From Afipia sp. (lineage in GTDB: Bacteria > Pseudomonadota > Alphaproteobacteria > Rhizobiales > Xanthobacteraceae), in NCBI GenBank assembly GCA_024508675.1, contig JANINQ010000006.1, positions 1 to 64,000 on the forward strand: a stretch of 64,000 nt of DNA. The letters run 5' to 3'. Positions 24,407 to 32,862 of the stretch are shown here, one piece after another (within the stretch, counting starts at the first letter, position 1; every line of letters starts with the position of its first letter). The position numbers were made by a program, and so were the translations under genes. The notes beneath the pieces were generated by a model. It ran no database searches, was not told the origin of the DNA, and was given only the letters and a program-made list of their open reading frames with translations.

Positions 24407-25192
24407 CATGAATTGAAGAACTTGCGAGCTCGTGGGGCACCTAAATGAAATTGTTGGTCTTGGGAGTTCGAATTGCCGCGCTCAGAAAGGGTGTCAACCT
24501 TTTGTATCGGTTTTCGACAGAAACTCTATCAGCCCGTCGCGAGTTGTTCGATCATTTGCTAAAGCATGTAGTTGTGGTCGTTCCATACTGGCGTCGAGAC
24601 CCGCTTTGCTGGGAAGGATTCGAACTACGAAATGGCAGAGGTCCGCTTCGGGTCAACAGCTGCGTATCGAAGAGAGGCGCAGTTGAGACGGAAATTTATC
24701 GACGTTCTGGCCAGCACTCAGTGCTATCGAACCCGTCTCTGGCCTAGGTTCTCTGAAAACGGGAATATTTTGTTAGACGGCCGGAGAATACTGGTCGATT
24801 ACATGCGCGCTGGCGGAAAAACGGTCTCTGCAGAGAATGCCCTCGCGTGAAAAGCCCGCTATTGGCGGCCCTTTTCCGCAACTTAGAGAGAAATTCGCTA
24901 AATCACGCACTAGATGGCTGCCTTGGAAGAGATCGAACCAGCACATTCCCGAACTAAATCCTCCCTTTGATTTCAAAAGGAAATTTCGCATTTTTTGAGA
25001 GATTTCGAGGGCGGAGAAAATGTCAGCAAATGCCGGGGGAAACAAGTGCACCCGCCCGCCAAGTCCGCGCTATTGTGTGTTGGCGGGACAATCCGCAATG
25101 TCAACAATATTGCTTGATATGACCCATCGAGAGTTGCCAAGGCCCTGCATCATCTTCTCCCTCACAATAGATTCTCTTCTCGGTAGCAAGGT
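24407..25192. other. Gene-poor stretch containing a decayed tRNA-Gln 3' region
   Basis: Nearly 800 bases without a supported gene. ORFs of 80-100 codons on the plus strand overlap one another and the repeat copy (24735-24960), so they are not believable. A palindromic core CAATATTG within TCAACAATATTGCTTGA lies about 90 bases before the MarR gene and may be its operator; this is speculative. Confidence 0.4.
24735..24960 (-). repeat. Imperfect direct repeat of the tRNA-Gln 3' flank, decayed copy
   Basis: This stretch matches 32690-32937 in order and orientation. Shared blocks are GAAAACGGGAAT, GGTCTC(T/C)GxAGAGA, AAGCCCGC(T/C)ATTGGCGG, AGAAATTC, then TGGCTG followed by GATCGAACC, the last two corresponding to the CCA end and T-loop of tRNA-Gln. 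The tRNA part no longer folds. The copy lies about 8 kb from the intact tRNA, flanking the block with the two-component system and the lipid-type genes, as expected for an old integration duplicate. Confidence 0.6.
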
Positions 25193-25657
25193 ATGGCAAT
25201 GGCACCTGCGAAGCTGAAGCGGCCAGCATCTGCGCCTGTCGCGCGGCTTCTCGATCAGGTCGCCCGTGCAATGCACTCGATCGGTCACGATGGCGGTCTC
25301 TTTCCGGCACAATGGACGGCACTGCGCTACTTTCGTGATGCCGCCGCGCCACATAACACCGCGATGGGACTGGCCCGCTTTCAAGGGCTGGCGTTCGGAC
25401 CGGTTTCTCGTTCGGTACGGACCCTGATTGAAAAAGGTTTACTGCGTAAAGCCGGGTCCGCCGGACGCGGCCGCTCGGAGAGCGTGGAACTGACAAGCAT
25501 GGGCCGCGCTCTGCTCAAGGCAGATCCGTTGCTCGTGGTGGTGCGGGCAATCGAAGCAATGCCACCGGAACAGGCCGAAAGTCTGGCGATGGCATGTGAA
25601 GCCATCATCGCTGCTGTGCAGGCGCAAAAGCATGAGTCGACACAGGCGGCTGAATAA
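25193..25657 (+). CDS. MarR-like winged-helix transcriptional regulator
   Basis: A 154-residue regulator. The core reads F-P-A-Q-W-T-A-L-R-Y-F, then G-P-V-S-R-S-V-R-T-L-I-E-K-G-L-L-R-K (recognition helix) and a wing with R-S-E-S-V-E-L-T-S-M-G-R-A-L. It is the only DNA-binding protein in the 25-33 kb block and so a candidate for binding the palindromes at 28392-28412 and 30584-30606. It converges with the response-regulator gene, 6 bases apart. Ligand unknown. Confidence 0.8.
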   Translation: MAMAPAKLKRPASAPVARLLDQVARAMHSIGHDGGLFPAQWTALRYFRDAAAPHNTAMGLARFQGLAFGPVSRSVRTLIEKGLLRKAGSAGRGRSESVELTSMGRALLKADPLLVVVRAIEAMPPEQAESLAMACEAIIAAVQAQKHESTQAAE

Positions 25658-25663
25658 CGGACC

Positions 25664-26041
25664 TCAGTTCTCCTCCATCAAAGCCTCGACCAGAAGCGAC
25701 TCATCGAAGGGCTTGAGGAAAACCTTTTCGGCCCCCCAGATTTCGGCAATCGACGTCGCTGCCTCCAGTGTCAGGCGAGGCCCGCCGCCGGTAATTGCAA
25801 AGACCCGGAGCGACATCTGCTCCTGCCTTATCCGCTTGATAAGACCGAGTCCGTCCATTTCCGGCATCCAAAGATCGGTGACGACCGCATCGAATGAGCC
25901 GGCGATAATGCGCTCAAGCGCCTCCTTGCCATTCTCGGCATAGGAGGGTCGATGCCCGGCCGCACTCAACGCGGCACCGATGGACTCCCGCATGGCTGGA
26001 ACATCGTCGACAACCAGAATACTCAGTGGTCCACTTTTCAC
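25664..26041 (-). CDS. Single-domain response regulator (receiver only)
   Basis: A 125-residue CheY-like receiver domain. The acidic pair is in VVDDV, the phosphoacceptor Asp56 is in V-V-T-D-L-W-M-P-E-M-D-G, and the conserved Lys is in V-F-L-K-P-F. There is no output domain, so it must act through a protein partner or in a phosphorelay. Its start overlaps the histidine kinase stop by 4 bases (ATGA), showing they form one two-component pair. Confidence 0.92.
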   Translation of the reverse strand: MKSGPLSILVVDDVPAMRESIGAALSAAGHRPSYAENGKEALERIIAGSFDAVVTDLWMPEMDGLGLIKRIRQEQMSLRVFAITGGGPRLTLEAATSIAEIWGAEKVFLKPFDESLLVEALMEEN

Positions 26042-28380
26042 GTCTGCCCCTCCCCCGAGCGAAAGGTAATCGTCACCCTCGTTCCCTGCCGGGGTTCCGA
26101 TTGGATATCAAGCACCGCATTCCAGCTCTTAACCAGCCCGTAAACCACATAGAGGCCAAGGCCGGTGCCTTCATTGGCCTTCCTGGTGGTAAAGAAAGGA
26201 TCGAGCGCCTGTTGCAGGGTTTCCGCGTCCATGCCCTCACCCTCGTCGGTGACGGTGAGTACCGTGGCGTCCAATCCCTCGTATCGGCTGGTCCGCACAT
26301 CCAGACTGACCTTCCCGCCCCCTTGCGAAGCGTGAACCGCGTTCGCAACCAGATTGACGACAATCTGAAAAACCTCATGCACAGGCAGTACAGGACCCGG
26401 GGCTCCATCACCCGTCAGGTCCAGACGAATCCCGTGCGGCAAGACATTGCGAACAGAATCCAGTGCGCGCGTGACGCTCTCGAACAGCGGCGCCGTTGCC
26501 GCTGTCTCGGACGCCGGCCGCACATTGTTCAGCAAGGCTCTCACGATTTCGGCCGCGCGCTTTCCCGAGTCCACAACCACGTCAAGCCAGCGGCGCTTTT
26601 CATCGTCCTGCTCTGTCTGTTCGGCCACGCGACGGGACAGATTGATGATGGGATGGAGCAGATTGTTGATTTCGTGCGCAACGCCTCCTGCGAGCTGGCC
26701 CATGGCCGCAAGTTTTTGCTGCTGGGTCTGCCGCCGCTGGTCGAGAATATCCCGCGTGATGTCCGTCGCGATGCCTCTGTATCCCAACAGGGCTCCATCG
26801 GACGCAAACCGCGCTGAACCGCGCAGGTCGATGTAACTGCCAGGACTGCCGTGCTGCCCGGCCAGGTGGAGAATGTGCCGCAGCGGCGCTCCGCTCGCGA
26901 CACTGGAGGAACCATCTGGCTTGAGATGTGCATCCGGCTTTCCCGCTTGCACGATCTCCAGAAAAGAACGCCCCGGACGGATGCCGGCACGGTCAGCCGC
27001 CGGTCCGGTTGCGAAAGTAACGCATCCGCTATCATCTGTTTCCCAGAAGCTGTCCGACGCGCTGTGAGCGAAATCCCTGAGACGGTCGGTCGTCGCTTCG
27101 ACCGAAGCCCTCAAGGCGCGCTCACGCCGATGCGCTTCAACCGACGTGATGATCCCGAAAACCGCGAAACAGAAACATGTCGCCACGTAGGTGGCGTTGA
27201 GCGCATAGGCGTTGCTGCCAATTGCCGGCACCACATCGTGCAGCATGCGGGCAATGCCGGCGGCAAGACCGACCGCCCAGCACAGCAGGAAGATCGTCGT
27301 ACGCCTGCGTTCGAGTTTGAACATCGCTGCGGCGATCCCGATTCCGAACAGCAGCGAACCGATACCGACGATGGAGGTGAATCGCCTGAGAAAACGCCAT
27401 TCGAACAGCACGGCAATCGCGGTTGCTATCGCAAACAGGAGGCAAAAAAGCGCGACGCCTCTTGCGATCCGCGACAGCAACGGGCGACGGCTCGCGACCC
27501 TGAGATAGCCGTCCGTAAAGAACAACCACCAGGAAAACAGAAGCGTACTGGAGAATATGGAAAGAACCCGCGAGACGCTCAAGGCGCCCGGCATCAAATG
27601 CGACTCCAGAAATGCCTGATGAGTGAGGATATAAATCAGATAGGTCAGTGTGAAAGCCGACAAGATCAAGGTCGTCCGGTCCGATGTCGCGATCCCGTTG
27701 GCGAAGAGATAGAGTGCGAGAATACCGAGAAGCCCCGATGCCACACCGAACAGAAAGCCTTGCGTGCCGTAGGCGACCGCAAAATCCATATCGCTTTGCA
27801 GCCTGACCGTCGCCCGCATGGAGGATGCGGTGTCGATACGCAGGAAAACCGTGCGTCCGGAAATGATATTTGCCGGCACCACGATCGCCGGGTACCGCGT
27901 CGTGGATACCGACGGGTTGGCATGCTGCTCCCCGCTCCAGGTAAAGCTCCTGCCTTCGGACGGCACGAACAGGTCCACTCGCCGAATCCGCGTCTCCACA
28001 ACAGACATGACCCAATCCTGCGCATCAGAACCAGTCAGGGCCGGGATCGGTATCCTTAGCCAAAGGGCTGCAGCGCTGTTTGGCTGCGGTCCGTAATTGG
28101 CAGGAGTGCCATTGGCGGGAGTGAACTGCGTTGCAATCGCCGGGGCTGTCACATCGGCGATGGAGAGTTTTCCGGTCAAGTCGAGCAGATGATCCGCGAC
28201 AGGACCGAGTTCATACGTAGCCGCCGCGGCATTTTGGAGGATCGCGGACTGGAACAGCACAGCGACGACCGCAGCAAGGAGAAACGCCGCGGCCCGCGCA
28301 CGCCGAACCGGGCATTCGCGGGCGCTGTGGCCCGGCTTCTTCCATCCTGATTGTGTGAGCCGCAGGGAACGAGAAATCAT
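26038..28380 (-). CDS. Membrane histidine kinase, 7TMR-DISM type with PAS domain
   Basis: A 780-residue sensor kinase. An N-terminal signal/TM segment is followed by an extracellular 7TMR-DISM-like beta domain (about 50-205, with the W-L-R-I-P and F-L-R-I-D strands), seven hydrophobic helices (about 205-420), a PAS domain (about 440-555), a HisKA helix with H569 in G-G-V-A-H-E-I-N-N, and a HATPase with the N box (N680), D-E-G-E-G-M-D and G-T-G-L-G-L. 7TMR-DISM domains bind extracellular carbohydrates or lipids. It follows the alpha-oxoamine synthase by 55 bases, with a palindrome between, so it may sense a product or precursor of that module. Confidence 0.88.
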   Translation of the reverse strand: MISRSLRLTQSGWKKPGHSARECPVRRARAAAFLLAAVVAVLFQSAILQNAAAATYELGPVADHLLDLTGKLSIADVTAPAIATQFTPANGTPANYGPQPNSAAALWLRIPIPALTGSDAQDWVMSVVETRIRRVDLFVPSEGRSFTWSGEQHANPSVSTTRYPAIVVPANIISGRTVFLRIDTASSMRATVRLQSDMDFAVAYGTQGFLFGVASGLLGILALYLFANGIATSDRTTLILSAFTLTYLIYILTHQAFLESHLMPGALSVSRVLSIFSSTLLFSWWLFFTDGYLRVASRRPLLSRIARGVALFCLLFAIATAIAVLFEWRFLRRFTSIVGIGSLLFGIGIAAAMFKLERRRTTIFLLCWAVGLAAGIARMLHDVVPAIGSNAYALNATYVATCFCFAVFGIITSVEAHRRERALRASVEATTDRLRDFAHSASDSFWETDDSGCVTFATGPAADRAGIRPGRSFLEIVQAGKPDAHLKPDGSSSVASGAPLRHILHLAGQHGSPGSYIDLRGSARFASDGALLGYRGIATDITRDILDQRRQTQQQKLAAMGQLAGGVAHEINNLLHPIINLSRRVAEQTEQDDEKRRWLDVVVDSGKRAAEIVRALLNNVRPASETAATAPLFESVTRALDSVRNVLPHGIRLDLTGDGAPGPVLPVHEVFQIVVNLVANAVHASQGGGKVSLDVRTSRYEGLDATVLTVTDEGEGMDAETLQQALDPFFTTRKANEGTGLGLYVVYGLVKSWNAVLDIQSEPRQGTRVTITFRSGEGQT

Positions 28381-28391
28381 CGGACAATCAA

Positions 28392-28412
28392 TTTTTGCTC
28401 ACTGAGCTAATA
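28392..28412. promoter_or_regulatory. Palindromic operator candidate, copy 1 (upstream of the histidine kinase)
   Basis: TTTTTGCTCA / TGAGCTAATA around a central C, located 12 bases before the kinase start codon and just after the alpha-oxoamine synthase stop. The core GCTCACTGAGC is identical to the better palindrome at 30584-30606. Two copies at the two promoter positions of the same gene block indicate a shared regulator. Confidence 0.55.
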
Positions 28413-28435
28413 AAGGGAGTCGAACATCTACGTCT

Positions 28436-29650
28436 TCAAACAGACTCGCTCCGCGCCGCATCATAACTCACCGAGGCGCGGTTTATCAGCGTCTCCAGCG
28501 CGCGCGAAATGTCGCGATCCTCATGCAATGCCGAAATGAAGAATCGCAACCGGGGCTTTTCTTTCGGCACACCGATCCTGACGATGGGCGGAACATAATA
28601 GCCGGCCTGCTTGAGCAACTCGGACGCTTCCAGCACGGCCTGTTCGTTCTTCATCAGCACCGGCACGACGCCGATGCCGATGGCTGGTCCCGTATCGAGA
28701 CCGAGCCGTTCGGCCTCGCGCAGAAAGTGCCGGGACTTTTCCCTCAATATCTCCGTTAACGCCGGCTCGCGTTTCAGCACACGCAATGCCGACAGCGCGG
28801 AAGCCGCAACGCTGGGTGCGAGGCCTACGCTGAAGACGAATCCCGGCAACGTATACCGAAGCCACCGGATGACTGCGCCATGTCCCGCGATGAATCCGCC
28901 CGATGAGACGAACGCCTTGGAGAGCGTACCGACGATCAGATCGACATCGGCAACATCAACATTACAATGTTCGCAAAGCCCCCGGCCGCTGCTTCCAAGC
29001 GTTCCGATGGAATGAGCCTCGTCGACCATCAGCCAGCAATCGTGCTCGTCCTTGATCTCCACAAGCTCCGGCAGGTCGGCGACGTCGCCATCCATGCTGT
29101 AGAGACCCTCGACCACGATCAGGCATCGCTTGTAGCGGCCTCGCATGGCGGCGAGTTTCCGGCGGAGATCGGACAGATCGTTATGAGCGAACGGGTGCGA
29201 GTCGCATCGCGCCGCTCGCGTTCCCACGACAATGCTGTTGTGGCAAAGTTCATCGTACAGGATCAGGTCCTGCGACGACATCAGGTGAGCCAGCAAGGTA
29301 ACATTAGTCAAATAGCCGCTGACCAGCGTCAGCGCGGCCTCCGTCCCGACGAACGCGGCAAGTTCCTCCTCAAGATCGCCGTGCAGCATGCGCTCGCCGC
29401 CGACCATCCGCGACGCGGACACCGACGGACCCAGGCTGTCCAGCATCCTGTGTGCGCTCATCACAACATCGGGGTGCGTGGATAATCCCAAATAATCGTA
29501 GTGCGCGAAGCTGACCACCGATTGGCCTTCACGCTCGCGGGACAGGCGAAAACCATCGACCGGCAGAAAGAACGGATCGCGGCCCGAAATGAGATTCGCT
29601 CCCGCGAGCCGATACCTGCTCAATGCATGATCAACAAGCGAGCGCGACAT
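28436..29650 (-). CDS. PLP-dependent alpha-oxoamine synthase (serine palmitoyltransferase / BioF / CqsA superfamily)
   Basis: A 404-residue fold-type I PLP enzyme that condenses an amino acid with an acyl thioester. Family blocks are N-x-L-G-like Y-D-Y-L-G-L, G-G-E-R-M-L-H-G-D-L-E-E-E-L-A-A-F-V-G, D210-E-A-H213-S and the PLP lysine K245 in G-T-L-S-K-A-F. The GGxRxxxG-x-x-x-x-H-x-x-L pattern is nearer to serine palmitoyltransferase-like and KBL enzymes than to CqsA. The ATG at 29650 overlaps the SDR stop by one base; the frame runs on to 29953, antiparallel to nothing but inside the SDR gene, so I reject the longer form. With the SDR and the acyltransferase-like gene at 31458 it suggests a sphingoid-base pathway. 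Confidence 0.82.
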   Translation of the reverse strand: MSRSLVDHALSRYRLAGANLISGRDPFFLPVDGFRLSREREGQSVVSFAHYDYLGLSTHPDVVMSAHRMLDSLGPSVSASRMVGGERMLHGDLEEELAAFVGTEAALTLVSGYLTNVTLLAHLMSSQDLILYDELCHNSIVVGTRAARCDSHPFAHNDLSDLRRKLAAMRGRYKRCLIVVEGLYSMDGDVADLPELVEIKDEHDCWLMVDEAHSIGTLGSSGRGLCEHCNVDVADVDLIVGTLSKAFVSSGGFIAGHGAVIRWLRYTLPGFVFSVGLAPSVAASALSALRVLKREPALTEILREKSRHFLREAERLGLDTGPAIGIGVVPVLMKNEQAVLEASELLKQAGYYVPPIVRIGVPKEKPRLRFFISALHEDRDISRALETLINRASVSYDAARSESV

Positions 29651-30501
29651 TATCGAATATCCAGTTGTGCGGAGGAGGAGTCGGCCGTGCCCGCGGTTAC
29701 ACGCTCCGGCTGACCGGCAGCACGATAGGGGCTCGCGTCCAGACCAAATTTCGACGACAGCCAGACAGCAAATCCGGCCGGCACAAATTTGAGGATGAAG
29801 CACGCGGCTGCGTATTGGAACGGAATGATGGCGAGCGCCCGCTTCCTGGCGATGCAGGCCATGATCGCTTTTGCTGCCGCGTCCGGCTTCATCTGGAACG
29901 GCTTGAACGTATTCAGCCGCGCGCTCATGGGTGTATCGACATATCCCGGGCATATTACCGAAACAGCGATGCCATGTCCGCGAAGCGCCGCGTTTAGCGA
30001 CAGGGCAAAGGCATTCAACCCCGCCTTCGAGGCGGCGTAACCCGCAGCCATGGGCAGCGGCACAAAGGCCGCGACCGAACTGATCATCGCGATTGCGCCG
30101 CCCTCACCGCGCACGATCATCCGCTCGGCAATCAGGCTGGCACCAGCCGCCGGACCGCGAAGATTGATATCAAGAAGGCGGACAATCTGTTGCGGCGTCT
30201 CGGTCTGCTGAAGCGGCGCGCGCGTATCGCCGACGCCGGCGTTAAAGATCACGAGATCGAAGCACCAGTGCCGGTCCAGCTCTGACAGTGCATCGAGAAA
30301 TCCGTCCGTGTCGGCGATGTCATGGACTGATTTGACAACGCACGCCCCCTTGTCGCGGCACACAGAGGAAACACGCGAAAGCCGCTCTTCATTTCGCCCC
30401 ATCAGCACGAGCGTCACCTGCTCGCGCGCGTAGGCCGTAGCAAGCGACGCGCCGATCCCGCTCGAGGCGCCGGTAATGAGGATGGTGCGAGGAGAGGTCA
30501 T
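29650..30501 (-). CDS. SDR-family reductase with hydrophobic C-terminus (3-ketosphinganine-reductase-like candidate)
   Basis: A 283-residue classical SDR: cofactor motif TGASSGIG at 10-17, N-A-G at 87-89, active-site Ser near 142 and Y155-A-A-S-K159. Residues about 223-249 are strongly hydrophobic and may anchor it to the membrane, as in ketosphinganine reductases. It overlaps the alpha-oxoamine synthase by one base, so both are made together; reducing the keto group that the synthase creates is the simplest role. The ATG at 30501 follows GGTAGCTTC and is the family start; a start at 30549 is less likely. Confidence 0.82.
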   Translation of the reverse strand: MTSPRTILITGASSGIGASLATAYAREQVTLVLMGRNEERLSRVSSVCRDKGACVVKSVHDIADTDGFLDALSELDRHWCFDLVIFNAGVGDTRAPLQQTETPQQIVRLLDINLRGPAAGASLIAERMIVRGEGGAIAMISSVAAFVPLPMAAGYAASKAGLNAFALSLNAALRGHGIAVSVICPGYVDTPMSARLNTFKPFQMKPDAAAKAIMACIARKRALAIIPFQYAAACFILKFVPAGFAVWLSSKFGLDASPYRAAGQPERVTAGTADSSSAQLDIR

Positions 30502-30542
30502 GAAGCTACCGAAATACCACCAGCGGTTACGGACCACGGCCC

Positions 30543-30568
30543 CGGTCACGTACTTAAATCTGTGACCG
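30543..30568. promoter_or_regulatory. Inverted repeat CGGTCAC-N12-GTGACCG
   Basis: A perfect 7-base inverted repeat with a 12-base spacer lies in the divergent region between the SDR (start 30501) and the outer-membrane protein gene (start 30647). The centre-to-centre distance is near two helical turns, typical of a dimer operator. It is distinct from the neighbouring GCTCACTGAGC palindrome, so two regulators may act here. Confidence 0.5.
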
Positions 30569-30583
30569 TTGCAGAAGAGTTAC

Positions 30584-30606
30584 ATAATAGCTCACTGAGC
30601 TATTAT
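30584..30606. promoter_or_regulatory. Palindromic operator candidate, copy 2 (upstream of the outer-membrane protein)
   Basis: ATAATAGCTCA / TGAGCTATTAT around a central C: a perfect 11-base-per-arm palindrome. It overlaps an AT-rich stretch that could serve as -10 (TATTAT) for the outer-membrane protein gene, with a weak TTGCAG -35 at 30569. Its core recurs at 28397-28407. A repressor binding here would block the plus-strand promoter and could also affect the divergent SDR promoter. Confidence 0.62.
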
Positions 30607-30646
30607 ATAGGAAGGATACCGGTTTTCAGTGGTTGGGGAAATTTCA

Positions 30647-31336
30647 ATGTTCAAAAAAGTTGTTCTGGCTGGCGTGATTGCAGCCGTTGCCGCGTCCGGA
30701 GCCGCCGCCGCGGATCTTTATGTCAAAGCCAAGCCGATGCCCGTGGTTTCGGCCTATAACTGGACCGGCTTCTATGTCGGCGGCCATGTCGGCTATCTCT
30801 GGGGCGATGTCACCGGCACCTCTTTCGCGCGAAATGGCAATGACGTCATTGACCCAAAGGGCTATCTCGCCGGCGTTCAGGGCGGCTATCGCTATCAGTT
30901 CGCCAACCGGCTTGTACTCGGGTTTGAGGTCAACGCACCCGTTGCCTTCCAGAAGCAGACCGTTCAGTCGGCGTTGATTCCCGGCGTCTCCTACACCGCG
31001 GACGTCAAATATGCCGTCTCTGCGATCGGCACCTTAGGCTACGCTTTCGACCGCTGGCTGCCTTATATCGGCGGCGGCATCGGGACTGCTGAGGTCAAGG
31101 GCGGCGCGATCTTTGGTCCCGGCGTCACCGAGTACCAGACCCAACAGCACACGCTGGGGCAGTTTGTTGCCGGCGTGAACTACGGCATCACGGACAACCT
31201 TGTCGCGGGCGTGCGATATACCTATCAGGTCGCGGAAAAATCCACCTATCCGTTTGCTTGCTGCAGCGTGCCGCTTCCGGTCACTTACGGACTCGAATCC
31301 AGCGCCGTGGTTGGAACGCTGGAATTCAAGTTCTGA
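30647..31336 (+). CDS. Outer-membrane beta-barrel protein (Omp25/Omp31 type)
   Basis: A 229-residue protein with a signal peptide (MFKKVVLAGVIAAVAASGAAAA, cleavage about residue 22) and the rhizobial porin-like layout: Y-N-W-T-G-F-Y-V-G-G-H-V-G-Y-L-W, G-G-Y-R-Y-Q-F, and a terminal strand ending L-E-F-K-F with the C-terminal Phe of outer-membrane barrels. It likely forms an eight-stranded barrel. It is transcribed divergently from the SDR/synthase unit with shared operators, so it may be a membrane change tied to the lipid product. A short Cys pair near residue 205 is unusual. Confidence 0.88.
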   Translation: MFKKVVLAGVIAAVAASGAAAADLYVKAKPMPVVSAYNWTGFYVGGHVGYLWGDVTGTSFARNGNDVIDPKGYLAGVQGGYRYQFANRLVLGFEVNAPVAFQKQTVQSALIPGVSYTADVKYAVSAIGTLGYAFDRWLPYIGGGIGTAEVKGGAIFGPGVTEYQTQQHTLGQFVAGVNYGITDNLVAGVRYTYQVAEKSTYPFACCSVPLPVTYGLESSAVVGTLEFKF

Positions 31337-31457
31337 TGGAAAACACTCTTGCGGGCGGTTGAATCGGGACATCGGTTCAGCCGCCTGAAAGCAACAGCGA
31401 GACCATGACCGCCTTGAATCTGAATCGGCGGCGTGTCACTCCAGCCGAGACGCGGCA

Positions 31458-32597
31458 ATGATCGCCGTCACACCCGTTGCATCCCGAAAAGACTTGCAGG
31501 ACTTCCTGCGCCTTCCACGAGTACTTTATCGCGGCATGCAGGGATACTCCGCTCCACTCGACATGGAGCGCGAACAGACGTTGTCGCCGAAAAAGTCGCC
31601 TTTTTTCCAAAACAATGAGGCCGTGTTTTTTCTCGCACGCCTCGAGGGAAAAGCCGTAGGGCGGATATCAGCGCAGATATTAGGTGATACACCGGCGCAG
31701 TGGCCGCTCAAAACCGGCTTGTTCGGATGTTTGGATGCGATCGACGATCCGCGCGTGATCTGCGCCTTGCTTGACGAAGCAGGACGATGGCTTCAAGCGC
31801 GCGGAATGGATCGGATGCGCGGGCCGTTCAACCTGTCGTCGAACGGCGAGACCGGTCTTCAGGTCGGCGGACAATCACATACTCCGATGGTGATGACACC
31901 ATGGCATCCGCCCTATCTCGCAGCGCATGTTGAGGCCTTGAACCTCGAACCGATCAAGGATGTCGTGTCTTATAGCCTCGACCTGGCGCGGCTCGGACCG
32001 TCCGACTTGAAACGCCATCGGGCCCTGACAGCAAGGGCGACCGGCGATCTCAAGGTCCGCGGCCTCGATCTGCGACATCTGCGCCGCGACATCCGGATCA
32101 TCACAACCATCTATAATGATGCATGGTCCAGCAACTGGGGCTTTACACCGATATCCAATGCCGAATCCTTGGCGATGGCGGACTCGCTCAAAGCGATCAT
32201 CCAGCAAGACATGGCGGTCATTGTCGAACGCGGCGGCATGCCTATCGCCGTCGCATTGTGGATCCCCAACATCCAGGAGATGGTTGCCGATATGGACGGC
32301 CGTCTGATGCCATTCAACTGGATCAGGTTTCTCTGGCGCGCTCGGCGCCGCGCTTATTCCAGTTGCCGTGTCATTCTGCTGGGAGTTGCTCAATCGGAGC
32401 GGGGAAATCCCTCAAATCTTGGCCTGCCCGCCATGATGATCGGTGAACTCGTGCACCGGTCGATCAATCACAAGATTCGTCAGGTCGAACTTGGCTGGGT
32501 TCTCGAGGACAACATGGGTCTGCGGCGCACCATCGAACGTATCGGCGGAACGATGTCGACTACACATCGGATCTATGAAATCGGACTATCGGTCTAA
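31458..32597 (+). CDS. GNAT-like acyltransferase resembling bacterial ceramide synthase (bCerS)
   Basis: A 379-residue protein of the family often misnamed dATP pyrophosphohydrolase. Its members include the Caulobacter bacterial ceramide synthase. Recognisable blocks are D-F-L-R-L-P-R-V-L-Y-R, K-x-P-F-F-x-x-N-E-A-x-F-F-L-A-R, V-G-R-I-S-A-Q, R-G-P-F-N-L-S-S-N-x-E-T-G, Y-N-D-A-W-S-x-N-W-G-F and G-W-V-L-E-D-N-x-G-M/L-R. bCerS N-acylates a sphingoid base with acyl-CoA. Presence 1.8 kb from an alpha-oxoamine synthase and an SDR is the main argument for a sphingolipid-like module here. Other family members may acylate other amines. Confidence 0.75.
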   Translation: MIAVTPVASRKDLQDFLRLPRVLYRGMQGYSAPLDMEREQTLSPKKSPFFQNNEAVFFLARLEGKAVGRISAQILGDTPAQWPLKTGLFGCLDAIDDPRVICALLDEAGRWLQARGMDRMRGPFNLSSNGETGLQVGGQSHTPMVMTPWHPPYLAAHVEALNLEPIKDVVSYSLDLARLGPSDLKRHRALTARATGDLKVRGLDLRHLRRDIRIITTIYNDAWSSNWGFTPISNAESLAMADSLKAIIQQDMAVIVERGGMPIAVALWIPNIQEMVADMDGRLMPFNWIRFLWRARRRAYSSCRVILLGVAQSERGNPSNLGLPAMMIGELVHRSINHKIRQVELGWVLEDNMGLRRTIERIGGTMSTTHRIYEIGLSV

Positions 32598-32798
32598 AGG
32601 CGAGATGAGCCAGCCACCGTTTGTAAGCAGAGAAAGTTCGATTCAACTACGTGGACATCGCGCAGTGGTTTTATTCTTCCGTCTCTGGAACGAGACTCTA
32701 GAAAACGGGAATTCTTCAATGGATGAGTGGAGACTGGCCCCGGATTTCGGAATGTAATGGTTCGAATCCGGTCTCCGTAGAGACTCAGCATGCGCAAG

Positions 32799-32819
32799 AA
32801 GCCCGCCATTGGCGGGCTT
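32799..32819. terminator. Terminator hairpin downstream of tRNA-Gln
   Basis: AAGCCCGCC-ATT-GGCGGGCTT, a perfect 9-base stem, followed on the plus strand by TTCTC. It lies 44 bases past the CCA end of the minus-strand tRNA and about 200 bases after the plus-strand acyltransferase gene, so it could serve both directions. Confidence 0.65.
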
Positions 32820-32862
32820 TTCTCGCACGAAAGAAAGAAATTCTCCGAAATCCGCACTTGCT

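Noticed and set aside
24445-24850. Overlapping plus-strand frames of 80-100 codons after arsR
   Set aside because: They overlap each other in different frames, and the last crosses the decayed tRNA-Gln repeat, so none is a believable gene.
29651-29953. N-terminal extension of the alpha-oxoamine synthase to 505 residues
   Set aside because: The extra 101 codons lie inside the SDR coding sequence in another frame and are unlike the family; the ATG at 29650 fits family length.
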